Below are positions 37,468 to 47,868 of a stretch of 64,000 nucleotides of DNA, one piece after another. Every line of letters starts with the position of its first letter. Position 1 is the first letter of the stretch. The stretch is from Streptomyces sp. NRRL B-24484 (GTDB lineage: Bacteria > Actinomycetota > Actinomycetes > Streptomycetales > Streptomycetaceae). The notes below the pieces were generated by a model. The model saw only the letters and a list, made by a program, of their open reading frames with translations, was not told where the DNA came from and did not search any database. The stretch is from the NCBI RefSeq assembly GCF_000717715.1, contig NZ_JOAI01000002.1, positions 124,001 through 188,000 of the forward strand. Reading direction: 5' to 3'. The position numbers were made by a program, and so were the translations under genes.

Positions 37468-38826
37468 TCAGTGGTGGGGCCCCGGGCCGGGCGGGGCGGG
37501 GACGCCGGCGTGGCCGGCGGCCCGCTGCAGCAGCCCGGTCAGGTGCAGGTCGACCTCGTCGGGCCGCTCCAGCATCAGCAGGTGGCCGGTCTCGGGCAGC
37601 ACGACCAGCTCGGCGCCGGGCAGCGTGCGGGCGATCTCCTCGCTGTGCGCGGGCGGGGTGAGCAGGTCCTCCGTGCCGGCCAGGACGAGGACGGGGATGC
37701 CGTCGAGGGCGGCCAGCGCGGCCTTCTTGTCGTGCAGGCCGAACGCCGGGTAGAACTCGGCGACCACGTCGATCGGGGTGGCGTCGAGGAGCTGTTCGGC
37801 GAACCGGACGACCTGCGGGTCGACGTCCTTGGAGCCGAAGGAGAAGCGGCGGTAGAAGACCGCGGCGACGTCGGCGCCGATCCGGCGGGTGGCCTCGACG
37901 ATTTCGACCTGGCGGCCGAGCAGCTTGACGGTGGCGGGGGCGAGCTTGCGCAGCAGGCGGGCGCCGGCCGCGGGCAGGCCGAGGGTGACGGAGTTCCAGT
38001 CGCCGGCCAGGGTGCCGACCAGGCCGACGCCGGCGACCCGTTCGCGGAACAGTTCCGGGTGCTGGTCGGCGAGGGCCATGACGGTCATGCCGCCCATGGA
38101 GTGGCCGATCAGCACGATCGGGCCCTCCGGGACGACCGCGTCGAGGACGGCCTTGAGGTCGCCGCCGAGCTGGTCGATGGAGGCCGGCTCGCCGGCCAGG
38201 TAGGAGCGGGAGCGTTCGGAGCGGCCGTGGCTGCGCTGGTCCCAGAAGACCAGCCGCAGTCCCTCGCGGAAGGCGGCGCGCTGGAAGTGCCAGCTGTCCT
38301 GGTTGAGGCAGTAGCCGTGGCAGAAGACGACGGTCAGCGGCGTCGGGGTGTCCGAGGGCGCCGGTCCGGCGGGCCGGCCGGCGCGGGCCAGGGCGCCGGT
38401 GCCGCCGAGCAGTCCGGGCAGACCGGTGCGGTCGACGCCGGTGGTCCCGCGCCGCCGGGTGAACCAGGCACGGCGGCGCTGGCCCTCGTCCTCGGGCTGC
38501 TCGGGCCGGCCGGCCGGGCCGGGCACCGCCTCGTCCCAGCCGGTGCCGTCGAGTTCGACGTACAGCTCGGTGCCGTCCGGGGCGGCGACGGTGCACGGGC
38601 GGCCGCGCAGCGAGCCGTACGGGGCGGCGGCGTCGAGCTCCTCGCGGGCGCGGCGGCGCATCGAGCGGCCGACGGTGAGGCGCTCGATGGCGACGCCGGC
38701 GGCGGCGCCAGCCGCGACCACGCCGAGCGATATGCCGATCAGGCCCGCCCGGCTCACGCCGCCGGAGGCCGCCCCGGCGGCCCTGGCCACCGCGGCGACC
38801 GGATTCCCGTCGGCGCCCTCCGCCAT
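37468..38826 (-). CDS. Alpha/beta hydrolase with N-terminal membrane helix
   Basis: 452 residues. A hydrophobic helix near 25-47 is followed by a charged, Gly-rich stretch, then an alpha/beta-hydrolase domain: FCHGYCLNQDSWHFQ (oxyanion strand), nucleophile Ser in LIGHSMGGMTVM, acid Asp in VLAGTEDLLTPP and His in PETGHLLMLERP. Substrate unknown; esterase or lipase activity is likely. The start codon overlaps the alr stop by one base, so it is coupled to alanine racemase. Streptomycetes usually carry such a hydrolase between alr and tsaE (recalled). Confidence 0.88.
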   Translation of the reverse strand: MAEGADGNPVAAVARAAGAASGGVSRAGLIGISLGVVAAGAAAGVAIERLTVGRSMRRRAREELDAAAPYGSLRGRPCTVAAPDGTELYVELDGTGWDEAVPGPAGRPEQPEDEGQRRRAWFTRRRGTTGVDRTGLPGLLGGTGALARAGRPAGPAPSDTPTPLTVVFCHGYCLNQDSWHFQRAAFREGLRLVFWDQRSHGRSERSRSYLAGEPASIDQLGGDLKAVLDAVVPEGPIVLIGHSMGGMTVMALADQHPELFRERVAGVGLVGTLAGDWNSVTLGLPAAGARLLRKLAPATVKLLGRQVEIVEATRRIGADVAAVFYRRFSFGSKDVDPQVVRFAEQLLDATPIDVVAEFYPAFGLHDKKAALAALDGIPVLVLAGTEDLLTPPAHSEEIARTLPGAELVVLPETGHLLMLERPDEVDLHLTGLLQRAAGHAGVPAPPGPGPHH

Positions 38827-40016
38827 CAGGGGGCCGTCCCGTCCCCCGCGCCCACGTAGCGGCGCGGCACCCGGGAGCCGATCCGGGTGACGATCTCGTA
38901 CGAGAGGGTGCCGCACGCGCGGCCCCAGTCCTCGGCGGTGGGCTCGCCGCGCTCGCCGCTGCCGAAGAGCAGGACCTCCTCGCCGACCGGCGGGGTGTCG
39001 CCGCCGAGGTCGACGACGAACTGGTCCATCGCGACCCGGCCGGCGACGGTGCGCCACTTGCCGGCGATCTGGACGGGGCCGGTGTTGGAGGCGTGCCGCG
39101 GGATGCCGTCCGCGTAGCCGACCGGGACGAGGCCGAGGGTGGTGTCGCCCGGTGTCGTGTAGTGGTGGCCGTAGCTGACCCCGTGGCCGCCCGGGACGGT
39201 CTTGACCAGGGCGAGCCTGGCCGTGAGCGACATCACGGGGCGCAGCCCGAAGTCCGCGGGGGCGCCGATGTCCGGCACCGGGGAGAGGCCGTACATGGCG
39301 AGGCCGGGCCGGACGAGGTCGTAGTGCGACTGCGGCAGCAGCAGGGTGGCCGGCGAGTTCGCCAGGTGCCGGACCTCGGGCCGGACGCCCCGGGCCTCGG
39401 CGTGCGCGACGGCGGCGGCGAAGCCGTCGAGCTGGGCCTGGACGGAGGGGTGGCCGGGCTCGTCCGCGGCGGCGAAGTGGGACCAGAGGCCGACGACCTC
39501 GATCAGGCCCTCGGCCTGGGCGCGCAGGGCGGCGGCGACCAGCTCGGGCCAGTCGTGCGGCTGGCAGCCGTTGCGGCCGAGGCCGGTGTCGGCCTTGAGG
39601 TGGACGCGGCCGGGCACGCCGGTCTCGCGGACGGCGGCGAGCAGTTCGTCGAGCGCCCAGCGGCCGCTGACGGAGACGTCCACGTGGGAGCGGAGCGCCT
39701 GGGCCCAGGGGCCGCCGGGCGTCCACAGCCAGCACAGGATCCGGGCCTGCTCGGGGCGGATGCCCGCGGCGCGCAGGGCGAGCGCCTCCTCGGGGGTGGC
39801 GGTGCCCAGCCAGCGCACGCCCGCGGCGACCGCCTCACGGGCGCACGGCAGCGCGCCGTGGCCGTAGGCGTCCGCCTTGACCACGGCCATCAGCGCGGCA
39901 TCGGTGCGTGCCCCCAGCGCGGCGAGGTTCTCCCGCAGGGCGGCCAGGTCGACGGCCGCCTCGGCGCGGACCCCGTGGGTGAGGGCGGGAGTTCCGGTCG
40001 TGTTCGCAGTTGTCAT
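38826..40016 (-). CDS. alr: Alanine racemase
   Basis: 396-residue PLP enzyme making D-alanine for peptidoglycan. The PLP Lys is in VVKADAYGHG, the second catalytic base Tyr in VSYGHHYTTPGD; also RHLANSPATL and GRVAMDQFVVDLG. It is 143 nt downstream of nnr on the same strand and coupled to the hydrolase behind it. Confidence 0.96.
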   Translation of the reverse strand: MTTANTTGTPALTHGVRAEAAVDLAALRENLAALGARTDAALMAVVKADAYGHGALPCAREAVAAGVRWLGTATPEEALALRAAGIRPEQARILCWLWTPGGPWAQALRSHVDVSVSGRWALDELLAAVRETGVPGRVHLKADTGLGRNGCQPHDWPELVAAALRAQAEGLIEVVGLWSHFAAADEPGHPSVQAQLDGFAAAVAHAEARGVRPEVRHLANSPATLLLPQSHYDLVRPGLAMYGLSPVPDIGAPADFGLRPVMSLTARLALVKTVPGGHGVSYGHHYTTPGDTTLGLVPVGYADGIPRHASNTGPVQIAGKWRTVAGRVAMDQFVVDLGGDTPPVGEEVLLFGSGERGEPTAEDWGRACGTLSYEIVTRIGSRVPRRYVGAGDGTAP

Positions 40017-40159
40017 CGCGTATCAGTCTCCCAGACCGGCGCCGCTGCCCGGCTCACGACCCCGGCCGGGCCCGGCGGTCGTCAGTGGGAGACGCGCGAA
40101 ACGGAGCATTCGGTTCCGCGGAACGGTACCCTCCCGCCGTTCGGGCGGCGCGGCCGGTG

Positions 40160-41617
40160 TCAGCGTCCGGCGGCCGCCGAGCGCACCGTCCGCCACGCCT
40201 CCGGCAGCGCCTCCGCGATGTCCAGCGCGGCGGCCGGGGCGCCCGCGGCGGCCGTCCGGCCGGCCAGCCCGTGCAGGTGGGCGGCGACCGATCCGGCGTC
40301 CAGCGGGCCGAGGCCGGACGCCAGGAGCGAGCCCGCGAGGCCGGACAGCACGTCCCCGCTGCCCGCCGTGGCGAGCCAGGAGGTGCCGGTCGGATTCACC
40401 CGGACGGTGCCGTCCGGCTCGGCGACCACCGTGGTGGAGCCCTTGAGCAGCACCGTCGCCCGGTAGGCCGCGGCGAGCCTGCGCGCGGTGGCCAGCCGGG
40501 CCGCCGCGAGGCCGTCCGCGGCGGGCGGCGCCCCGCCCTCCGCGCCGGCGAGCAGCCGGGCCGCCTCGCCGGTGTGCGGGGTGAGCAGGGTGGGCGCGGT
40601 GCGGTCCGCCAGCGCGGCCGGACCGAGCCGGGCGAGCTCGGTCAGCCCGTCCGCGTCGACCAGCACCGGCACGTCCGCCGCCAGCACCTCGGGCAGCAGC
40701 TCCCGCACGCCCTCGCCGGAGCCGGGGCCGACCACCCAGGCCTGCACCCGGCCGGCCTCAGCGGGTCCGCCCGCGGTCACCAGCGCCTCCGGGAAGCGGC
40801 GCACCACCTCGGCCGCGGCCGTCCCCGCGTAGCGGACGGCGCCCGCCCCGCCGCGCAGCGCCCCGGCCACGGCCAGCACCGCCGCCCCCGGGTAGCGCGC
40901 CGAGCCCGCGGCGACGCCGACCACCCCGCGCCGGTACTTGTCGCTCTCCGTGCCGGGCAGCGGCAGCAGTGCCGCCGCGTCCGCGTGCTGCAGCACGGAG
41001 ACCGGCGCCGGCGGCAGCTCCAGGCCGATCCCGACCAGCTGCAGCACGCCCGCGTACGAGGCGCCGGGATCGATCAGCAGCCCGGGCTTGTAGGTGCCGA
41101 AGCAGACCGTCACGTCCGCCCGCAGGGCCACCCCGGGCACCGCGCCGGTGTCCGGGTCGACGCCGCTCGGCACGTCCACCGCGACCACCCGCCCGCGCCG
41201 GGGCAGCGCCGCGTACGGCTGTGCCTCCGGCCGCAGCCCGCCGCGGCCGCCGATCCCCACGATGCCGTCCAGCACCAGGTCGGCCCGCTCGAACTCGCCC
41301 TGATCGGCCGTCACCCGGCCGCCGGCCGCGATCAGCGCGGCGAGGCCGGCGGCGTGCGCCTTCTCCGGCGAGAGCAGCACCGCGGACACCCGGGCGCCGC
41401 GGCGGGCCAGCCGCGCTCCGGCGTACAGGGCGTCACCACCGTTGTCGCCGCTGCCCGCCAGCACCAGCACCCGGCTGCCGTAGACCCGCGGCAGCAGCCG
41501 TGCGCAGGTCGCGGCGAGGCCGGCGGCGGCGCGCTGCATCAGCGTGCCCTCCGGCAGGCGGGCCATCAGGTCGGCCTCGGCGGACCGGACCTGTTCGACG
41601 GTGTGTGCGCGGCGCAT
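40160..41617 (-). CDS. nnr: Bifunctional NAD(P)H-hydrate repair enzyme Nnr
   Basis: 485 residues with an N-terminal epimerase half (AGSGDNGGDALYAGARLARRG) and a C-terminal ADP-dependent dehydratase half (LLTPHTGEAARLL, TSWLATAGSGDVLSGLAGSL). It repairs hydrated NADH/NADPH. Placed between acpS and alr, the common actinobacterial order; the start ATG 41617 is 43 nt past acpS. Confidence 0.93.
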   Translation of the reverse strand: MRRAHTVEQVRSAEADLMARLPEGTLMQRAAAGLAATCARLLPRVYGSRVLVLAGSGDNGGDALYAGARLARRGARVSAVLLSPEKAHAAGLAALIAAGGRVTADQGEFERADLVLDGIVGIGGRGGLRPEAQPYAALPRRGRVVAVDVPSGVDPDTGAVPGVALRADVTVCFGTYKPGLLIDPGASYAGVLQLVGIGLELPPAPVSVLQHADAAALLPLPGTESDKYRRGVVGVAAGSARYPGAAVLAVAGALRGGAGAVRYAGTAAAEVVRRFPEALVTAGGPAEAGRVQAWVVGPGSGEGVRELLPEVLAADVPVLVDADGLTELARLGPAALADRTAPTLLTPHTGEAARLLAGAEGGAPPAADGLAAARLATARRLAAAYRATVLLKGSTTVVAEPDGTVRVNPTGTSWLATAGSGDVLSGLAGSLLASGLGPLDAGSVAAHLHGLAGRTAAAGAPAAALDIAEALPEAWRTVRSAAAGR

Positions 41618-41660
41618 CGGCGGCCTCCCGTGGCGTTGGGGCGTCCCGGGGCCTGTCGCG

Positions 41661-42029
41661 CTAGCCCTCGGCGATCACCACCGCCGACGCTACGCCCGCG
41701 TCGTGGCTCAGCGACACGTGCCACGACCGGACGCCGAGGGCGGCGGCCCGCTCGGCGACCGTGCCGGTGACCTTGAGCACCGGCCGGCCGGAGTCCTCGG
41801 TGTGCACCTCGGCGTCCGTCCAGCGCAGCCCGGGGGGTGCGCCCAGCGCCTTGGCCAGCGCCTCCTTGGCGGCGAACCGGGCGGCGAGCGAGGCGGTGCC
41901 CCGCCGTGCCCCGGAGGGCAGCGTCAGCTCGGCCTCGGTGAAGAGCCGGTCCGCGAGGTGCGGGGTGCGCTCCAGCGACTCCCCGAACCGCGCGATCTCC
42001 GCGACGTCGATCCCGACCCCGATGATCAC
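41661..42029 (-). CDS. acpS: Holo-[acyl-carrier-protein] synthase
   Basis: 122-residue phosphopantetheinyl transferase that activates ACP. Motifs [24 protein letters not shown] and [11 protein letters not shown] carry the metal ligands. The start is GTG 42029; the frame is open above it. Likely first gene of the acpS-nnr-alr operon. Confidence 0.95.
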   Translation of the reverse strand: MIIGVGIDVAEIARFGESLERTPHLADRLFTEAELTLPSGARRGTASLAARFAAKEALAKALGAPPGLRWTDAEVHTEDSGRPVLKVTGTVAERAAALGVRSWHVSLSHDAGVASAVVIAEG

Positions 42030-42171
42030 CCGTGGACTCCTTCTCCGACTCCGGCCGTTGCCGGGGACTGTACGGCACACTTTCGAGTGAGAACCGCTTC
42101 GAGCCCCCTCCGGTACCGATCCGTACGCCTACCGTGTGCCCCGGCGCCGATCGGCAGGAGGGAGAAGGGCC

Positions 42172-42729
42172 ATGGTTGCCATGCCGGCTGTCGAGCACCC
42201 GCTGCCTGCGGACGACCTGCTCCGGGCGTTCCTGGAGCTGGAAACCCCGCCGGGCTTCAAGGCCGAGCTCATCGAAGGGGAGATCGTCGTGACACCGCCA
42301 CCGGACGGGGACCACGAGGACGCCGTCGCGCGATTCGCCCGGGCTGTCGCCCGGCACGCCGTGGAGGAGCTGTACGTCAGTGGCGGACGCGGGCTGATCA
42401 CGCCCCACGGCAGATTCGTTCCGGACGCCGCCGTGGCGCCGGTCGGCACGTTCCGCGACCAGGGTCCGTGGACGGAACCTGTCGGTGTGGCGCTTGTCCT
42501 GGAGGTCACCTCGACCCACCCTCGGAGGGACCGCGAGGCCAAACGCCTCGGCTACGCCGCCGCAGGCATCCCCTGCTACCTGCTGATCGACCGCGACGAG
42601 GGCCGGGCCACCCTGTTCACCGACCCCGCGGACGGGGACTACACCGTCCACACCCAGGCGGCCTTCGGCAAGCCCCTCGACCTGCCCGCCCCGTTCTCGT
42701 TCGCGCTCGACACGGAGCCCCTGCGGTAG
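42172..42729 (+). CDS. Uma2-family PD-(D/E)XK nuclease-like protein
   Basis: 185-residue Uma2/DUF820 protein. The restriction-endonuclease-like fold shows AELIEGEIVV, FVPDAAVAPV, LVLEVTSTHPRRDREAKRL and YAAAGIPCYLLIDRD, the usual Uma2 pattern, though the ExK motif is imperfect. Uma2 families are expanded in actinobacteria and cyanobacteria and their role is unclear. ATG at 42172 has GGAGGGAGAAGG upstream. The terminator hairpin overlaps its stop codon. Confidence 0.85.
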   Translation: MVAMPAVEHPLPADDLLRAFLELETPPGFKAELIEGEIVVTPPPDGDHEDAVARFARAVARHAVEELYVSGGRGLITPHGRFVPDAAVAPVGTFRDQGPWTEPVGVALVLEVTSTHPRRDREAKRLGYAAAGIPCYLLIDRDEGRATLFTDPADGDYTVHTQAAFGKPLDLPAPFSFALDTEPLR

Positions 42730-42752
42730 CGCACGCCACCGCAGGGGCTCCG
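42713..42752. terminator. Bidirectional terminator between Uma2 gene and glmS
   Basis: Perfect 15-bp stem (42713-42727 with 42738-42752) overlapping the last codons of the Uma2 gene and ending 17 nt before the glmS stop. Serves both convergent genes. Confidence 0.75.
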
Positions 42753-42768
42753 GGCGGAGCGGGTCCGG

Positions 42769-44625
42769 CTACTCGACGGTGACCGACTTCGCCAGGTTGC
42801 GCGGCTGGTCGACCTCGTGGCCCTTGGCGGTGGCCAGCTCGCAGGCGAAGACCTGCAGCGGCACGGTGGAGACCAGCGGCTGCAGCAGCGTCGGGGTCGC
42901 CGGGATGCGGATCAGGTGGTCCGCGTACGGGACGACGGCCTCGTCGCCCTCCTCGGCGATGACGATGGTGCGGGCGCCGCGGGCGCGGATCTCCTGGATG
43001 TTGGAGACGATCTTGTCGTGCAGGATCGACCGGCCGCGCGGCGACGGGACGACCACGACGACCGGCAGGCCCTCCTCGATCAGGGCGATCGGGCCGTGCT
43101 TGAGCTCGCCGGCGGCGAAGCCCTCGGCGTGCATGTACGCCAGCTCCTTGAGCTTCAGCGCGCCCTCCAGGGCGACCGGGAAGCCCACGTGGCGGCCGAG
43201 GAAGAGCACCGAGCGGGCGTCGGCCAGCGAACGGGCCAGCTCGCGGACGGGCTCCATGGTCTCCAGCACCTGCTCCACCTGCTTCGGCGCGTCGCCGAGC
43301 TCGCGGATGATGGTGAAGATCTCGTCGCCCCACTTGGTGCCGCGGACCTGGCCGAGGTACAGCGCGACCAGGTAGCAGGCGACCAGCTGGGTCAGGAACG
43401 CCTTGGTCGAGGCGACCGCGACCTCCGGGCCGGCGTGCGTGTACAGCACCGCGTCGGACTCGCGCGGGATGGTCGAGCCGTTGGTGTTGCAGATCGCCAG
43501 CACCTTGGCGCCCTGCTCGCGGGCGTGCCGCAGCGCCATCAGGGTGTCCATGGTCTCGCCGGACTGCGAGATGGCGATGACCAGGGTGCGGTCGTCCAAG
43601 ATCGGGTCGCGGTAGCGGAACTCCGAGGCGACCTCGACCTCGCAGGGGATGCGGGTCCAGTGCTCGATCGCGTACTTGGCGATCATGCCGGCGTGGAAGG
43701 CGGTGCCGCAGGCCACGATGACGACCTTGTCGACCTCTCGCAGCACCTGGTCGGAGATGCGCAGCTCGTCGAGGGTCAGTCGGCCGTCGGTGCCGATCCG
43801 GCCGAGGAGGGTGTCGGCGACGGCCTTCGGCTGCTCGGCGATCTCCTTGAGCATGAAGTAGTCGTAGCCGCCCTTCTCGGCGGCGGAGGCGTCCCAGTCC
43901 ACGTGGTACTCGCGGACCTCGGCCGGGTTGCCGTGGAAGTCGGTCACCGTGACGCCCTCGCGGCGCAGCTCGACCACCTGGTCCTGGCCGAGCTCGATCG
44001 CCTCGCGGGTGTGCGCGATGAAGGCGGCGACGTCGGAGGCGAGGAAGTTCTCGCCCTCGCCGCGGCCGACGACCAGCGGGGAGTTGCGGCGGGCGCCGAC
44101 CACCACGTCGGGGGCGTCGGCGTGGGTGGCGACGAGGGTGAAGGCGCCGTCCAGCTGGCGGCAGACCGCCCGCATGGCCTCGGCGAGGTCGCCCTGGTAG
44201 GCCTCGCCGAGCAGGTGGGCGACGACCTCGGTGTCGGTCTCGGAGCGCAGGGTGTGGCCGCGCTCGGCGATCTCGGCCCGCAGCACCGCGAAGTTCTCGA
44301 TGATGCCGTTGTGGACGACGGCGACCTTGCGGTCGTCGTCGAGGTGGGGGTGGGCATTGGCGTCCGTCGGGCCGCCGTGGGTGGCCCACCGGGTGTGGCC
44401 GATACCGGTGGTGCCGGCCGGCAGGGGGGACTCGGCAAGGGACTTCTGGAGGTTGGCGAGCTTGCCGGCCCGCTTGTCGGTGGCGAGGCTCCACTGCCCG
44501 TCGAGCCCCTGGGTCTGCACGGCCACACCGGCGGAGTCGTACCCCCGGTACTCCAGCCGCTGCAGGCCTGCGATCACTACGTCGAGGGCCGACTGGGACC
44601 CCACATATCCAACGATTCCGCACAT
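42769..44625 (-). CDS. glmS: Glucosamine-6-phosphate synthase
   Basis: 618-residue enzyme making glucosamine-6-phosphate from fructose-6-phosphate and glutamine, feeding UDP-GlcNAc and peptidoglycan. Nucleophile Cys2 in MCGIVGYVG starts the glutaminase domain; two SIS sugar-isomerase domains follow (ACGTAFHAGMIAKY, SQSGETMDTL, KHGPIALIEEG), and the end QPRNLAKSVTVE is canonical. I start at ATG 44625 so that Cys is second; the open frame upstream (16 codons) is not used. No glmS ribozyme leader is evident. Confidence 0.97.
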   Translation of the reverse strand: MCGIVGYVGSQSALDVVIAGLQRLEYRGYDSAGVAVQTQGLDGQWSLATDKRAGKLANLQKSLAESPLPAGTTGIGHTRWATHGGPTDANAHPHLDDDRKVAVVHNGIIENFAVLRAEIAERGHTLRSETDTEVVAHLLGEAYQGDLAEAMRAVCRQLDGAFTLVATHADAPDVVVGARRNSPLVVGRGEGENFLASDVAAFIAHTREAIELGQDQVVELRREGVTVTDFHGNPAEVREYHVDWDASAAEKGGYDYFMLKEIAEQPKAVADTLLGRIGTDGRLTLDELRISDQVLREVDKVVIVACGTAFHAGMIAKYAIEHWTRIPCEVEVASEFRYRDPILDDRTLVIAISQSGETMDTLMALRHAREQGAKVLAICNTNGSTIPRESDAVLYTHAGPEVAVASTKAFLTQLVACYLVALYLGQVRGTKWGDEIFTIIRELGDAPKQVEQVLETMEPVRELARSLADARSVLFLGRHVGFPVALEGALKLKELAYMHAEGFAAGELKHGPIALIEEGLPVVVVVPSPRGRSILHDKIVSNIQEIRARGARTIVIAEEGDEAVVPYADHLIRIPATPTLLQPLVSTVPLQVFACELATAKGHEVDQPRNLAKSVTVE

Positions 44626-44711
44626 GCGTGCCAGCATATGCGGCGTTTCGTTCACCCAGGTCACGCTCACCACTCACCCCGGTCACGCCTTGCGGACACC
44701 GCGCGTGACCG

Positions 44712-45740
44712 ATGCCACAGCATCCCGCCGCCCCGGAACGGACCACAATGGGGGATGTGCTGACCGAACTCTGTACGAGGGGCGCCGCCCAGGCGCCCAC
44801 CCCCTCCCCGTACGTGGATCTGGACCGGGCCGAGTGGAGCGCGCTGCGCGAGCGCACCCCGATGCCCCTGACCGCCGACGAGGTCGAGCGGCTGCGCGGC
44901 CTGGGCACCGCACTGGACCTGGACGAGGTCAGGGACGTCTACCTGCCGCTGTCCCGGCTCCTGAACCTCTACATCCACGCGACGCACGAGCTCCGCGGCA
45001 CCCTGGGCACCTTCCTGGACACCCCGGACACCGAGCGCACCCGGACCCCGTTCATCATCGGCGTGGCCGGCTCGGTCGCGGTCGGCAAGTCGACGACCGC
45101 CCGGCTGCTGCAGGCCCTGCTGGCCCGCTGGCCCGAGCACCCCCGGGTCGAACTGGTCACCACCGACGGCTTCCTGCTGCCCAACGCGGAGCTGCGCCGG
45201 CGCGGCCTGATGGCCCGCAAGGGCTTCCCCGAGTCGTACGACCGGCGGGCGCTGATGCGGTTCGTCGCCGACGTGAAGGCCGGCAAGGAGCGGGTCACCG
45301 CCCCGGTCTACTCGCACCTGGTGTACGACATCGTGCCGGACGAGCGGCTGACGGTGGAACGCCCGGACATCCTCATCGTCGAGGGCCTGAACGTCCTCCA
45401 GCCCGCCCTGCCCGGCACCGACGGCCGCACCCGGCTGGCCGTCGCCGACTACTTCGACTTCTCGATCTACGTCGACGCGCGCACCGACGACATCGAGCGC
45501 TGGTACCTGGACCGGTTCCGCAAGCTCCGCGAGACGGCCTTCCAGGACCCGAACTCCTACTTCCGCCGCTTCACCGAGGTGCCGGAGGAGGAGGCGATGG
45601 ACTACGGCCGACAGGTCTGGCGCACCATCAACAAGCCGAACCTGCTGGAGAACGTGCTGCCCACCCGCGGCCGGGCCACCCTGATCCTGCAGAAGGGCCA
45701 GGACCACAAGGTGCGCCGCGCCCGGCTCCGCAAGCTCTGA
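44712..45740 (+). CDS. coaA: Pantothenate kinase, bacterial type I
   Basis: 342-residue kinase of the first step of coenzyme A synthesis. The P loop is [17 protein letters not shown]; further typical motifs are [29 protein letters not shown] and [12 protein letters not shown] 44712 is the longest start; ATG 44748 (MGDVLTEL) is also possible, as neither has a strong ribosome site. Divergent from glmS, convergent with glmM. Confidence 0.95.
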   Translation: MPQHPAAPERTTMGDVLTELCTRGAAQAPTPSPYVDLDRAEWSALRERTPMPLTADEVERLRGLGTALDLDEVRDVYLPLSRLLNLYIHATHELRGTLGTFLDTPDTERTRTPFIIGVAGSVAVGKSTTARLLQALLARWPEHPRVELVTTDGFLLPNAELRRRGLMARKGFPESYDRRALMRFVADVKAGKERVTAPVYSHLVYDIVPDERLTVERPDILIVEGLNVLQPALPGTDGRTRLAVADYFDFSIYVDARTDDIERWYLDRFRKLRETAFQDPNSYFRRFTEVPEEEAMDYGRQVWRTINKPNLLENVLPTRGRATLILQKGQDHKVRRARLRKL

Positions 45741-45789
45741 CGGCCGTTCCTGACGGAGCGCCGGCCCCTCGTGGTTCCGCCGGGCCGTG

Positions 45790-47157
45790 TCAGCCCAGGT
45801 GGGTCTTCACCACGTCGGCGAGGCGCTCGGCGACGGCCTTCGCCTGCGCCTCGTCCGCGGCCTCGACCATGACCCGGACGAGCGGCTCGGTGCCGGACGG
45901 CCGCAGCAGCACCCGGCCGGTGCTGCCCAGTTCGGCCTCGGCCCCGGCGACGGCGGCGGTCAGCTCGGCGCAGGTGTCGACCCGGCCCTTGTCGACGCCC
46001 TTGACGTTGATCAGGACCTGCGGCAGCCGGGTCATCACGGTGGCGAGGTCGGCCAGCGGCTGCTTGGTGGCGGCGAGCCGCGCGCCCAGCATCAGGCCGG
46101 TGAGGGTGCCGTCGCCGGTGGTGGCGTGGTCGAGCAGGATGACGTGGCCGGACTGCTCGCCGCCGAGGGCGAAGCCGTGCTGCTTCATCGCCTCCAGCAC
46201 GTAGCGGTCGCCGACCGCGGTCTCCACCAGGTCGATGCCCTCGCGCTCCATGGCCAGCTTGAAGCCCAGGTTGGACATCACGGTGGCGACCGCGGTGTTG
46301 CGGCGCAGCGTGCCGGCCTCCTTCATGGCGACGGCCAGGATCGCGATGATCTGGTCGCCGTCGACCTCGTTGCCGTCCGCGTCGGCGGCCAGGCAGCGGT
46401 CGGCGTCGCCGTCGAGGGCGATGCCGAGGTCGGCGCGGTGCTCCTTCATGGCGACGCGGAGCTTGTCGAGGTGGGTCGAGCCGACGCCGTCGTTGATGTT
46501 GAGACCGTCGGGCTCGGCGCCCAGGGTGTAGACGACCTCGGCGCCGGCCCGGGCGAAGGCCTCGGGGGCCACGCGGGCGGCGGCGCCGTGGGCGCCGTCG
46601 ATCACCACGCGGACGCCGTCGAGCCGGTTCGGGAGGACGGCGACGAGGTGGGCGACGTACTTGTCGAAGCCCTCGGTGTAACGGCGGACGCGGCCGACGG
46701 CGGCGCCGGTGGGGCGCTTCCAGTCCTCGCTGCCGCCGACGCCGTAGCGGCGGTAGTGCTCCTCGATGGCGTCCTCGATGGCGTCGTCCAGCTTGTGGCC
46801 GCCGCGGGCGAGGAACTTGATGCCGTTGTCGGGCATGGCGTTGTGGCTGGCGGACAGCATGACGCCGAAGTCCGCGCCGAGGGAGCCGGTGAGGTAGGCC
46901 ACCGCCGGGGTGGGCAGCACGCCGACCCGCAGCACGTCCACGCCGGCGCTGGCCAGGCCCGCGATGACGGCGGCCTCCAGGAACTCTCCGGAGGCCCGCG
47001 GGTCGCGGCCGACCACGGCCACCGGCCGGTGCCCCTCGAAGGCGCCGGCGTCACCGAGCACGTGCGCCGCAGCGACCGACAGGCCGAGAGCCAGTTCGGC
47101 GGTCAGGCCCTCGTTGGCCACACCGCGCACACCGTCCGTACCGAAGAGTCGTCCCAC
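45790..47157 (-). CDS. glmM: Phosphoglucosamine mutase
   Basis: 455-residue enzyme turning glucosamine-6-phosphate into the 1-phosphate for UDP-GlcNAc. The active-site Ser is in [13 protein letters not shown]; the Mg loop is ALDGDADRC, with GEQSGHVI and [14 protein letters not shown] after it. The start is GTG 47157 ([12 protein letters not shown]) with AAGGACG upstream. Follows rpsI after two hairpins. Confidence 0.96.
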   Translation of the reverse strand: MGRLFGTDGVRGVANEGLTAELALGLSVAAAHVLGDAGAFEGHRPVAVVGRDPRASGEFLEAAVIAGLASAGVDVLRVGVLPTPAVAYLTGSLGADFGVMLSASHNAMPDNGIKFLARGGHKLDDAIEDAIEEHYRRYGVGGSEDWKRPTGAAVGRVRRYTEGFDKYVAHLVAVLPNRLDGVRVVIDGAHGAAARVAPEAFARAGAEVVYTLGAEPDGLNINDGVGSTHLDKLRVAMKEHRADLGIALDGDADRCLAADADGNEVDGDQIIAILAVAMKEAGTLRRNTAVATVMSNLGFKLAMEREGIDLVETAVGDRYVLEAMKQHGFALGGEQSGHVILLDHATTGDGTLTGLMLGARLAATKQPLADLATVMTRLPQVLINVKGVDKGRVDTCAELTAAVAGAEAELGSTGRVLLRPSGTEPLVRVMVEAADEAQAKAVAERLADVVKTHLG

Positions 47158-47229
47158 TGTTCCCGTCCTTTTCGCCCTGCTCGTTGTCTCTTCACCCTCC
47201 CGCCGTCCGCACCGGGCGGGAGAGCACGA

Positions 47230-47260
47230 CGCCCCGGAGTACACGAGGTACTCCGGGGCG
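47230..47260 (-). terminator. Terminator hairpin between rpsI and glmM
   Basis: Perfect 13-bp stem and 5-nt loop ACGAG, about 57 nt beyond the rpsI stop; a second, imperfect hairpin (47267-47316) precedes it. Confidence 0.75.
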
Positions 47261-47266
47261 TACGGG

Positions 47267-47316
47267 TTGCACCGGGGGTGCGCACCACCGGAGCGGCACG
47301 CACCCCCGGGGTGCAA
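47267..47316 (-). terminator. Hairpin abutting the rpsI stop codon
   Basis: TTGCACC...GGTGCAA outer arms with a GGGGGTGCG/CGCACCCCC inner part, with a two-base bulge. It begins at the base next to the rpsI stop codon, so it may protect the transcript end or end transcription. Confidence 0.45.
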
Positions 47317-47820
47317 TTAGCGCTTGCTGTACTGCGGCGCCTTGCGGGCCTTCTTGAGACCGGCCTTCTTGCGCTCGACGGCGCGGGCGTCACGGGTCAG
47401 GAAGCCGGCCTTCTTGAGGGCGCCGCGGTTGTTGTCCACGTCCGCCTCGTTGAGGGCGCGGGCCACGCCGAGGCGCAGCGCGTAGGCCTGACCGGAGACA
47501 CCGCCACCCGCGATGCGGGCCACGACGTCGTAGCGGCCGTCGAGCTCGAGGAGCTTGAACGGCTCGTTGACGGTCTGCTGGTGCACCTTGTTGGGGAAGT
47601 AGTTCTCCAGGGTGCGACCGTTGATCTTCCACTGGCCGGTGCCCGGGACGATGCGCACGCGGGCGATCGCCTCCTTGCGGCGGCCGAGGCCGGCGCCGGG
47701 GGTGGCCTCGCCGAAGCGGCCGGCCAGCGACTCGGTGGTGTACTCGGTCTCCGAGGTGTACTCCTCGACGTTCTCGTCGAAGTCGACCTCGAGGGTGTTC
47801 TCGATGGCAGTCTCGGCCAC
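47317..47820 (-). CDS. rpsI: 30S ribosomal protein S9
   Basis: 167 residues. The core starts at [19 protein letters not shown] and ends in RKAPQYSKR, the tail that reaches the P site. The first 45 residues are an acidic extension ([16 protein letters not shown]) common in actinobacteria. 48 nt downstream of rplM. Confidence 0.97.
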   Translation of the reverse strand: MAETAIENTLEVDFDENVEEYTSETEYTTESLAGRFGEATPGAGLGRRKEAIARVRIVPGTGQWKINGRTLENYFPNKVHQQTVNEPFKLLELDGRYDVVARIAGGGVSGQAYALRLGVARALNEADVDNNRGALKKAGFLTRDARAVERKKAGLKKARKAPQYSKR

Positions 47821-47868
47821 GGTGTTCCTCAGCTCTCGCTACTCAGTGATGGGGTCTGGCGGCCGGAA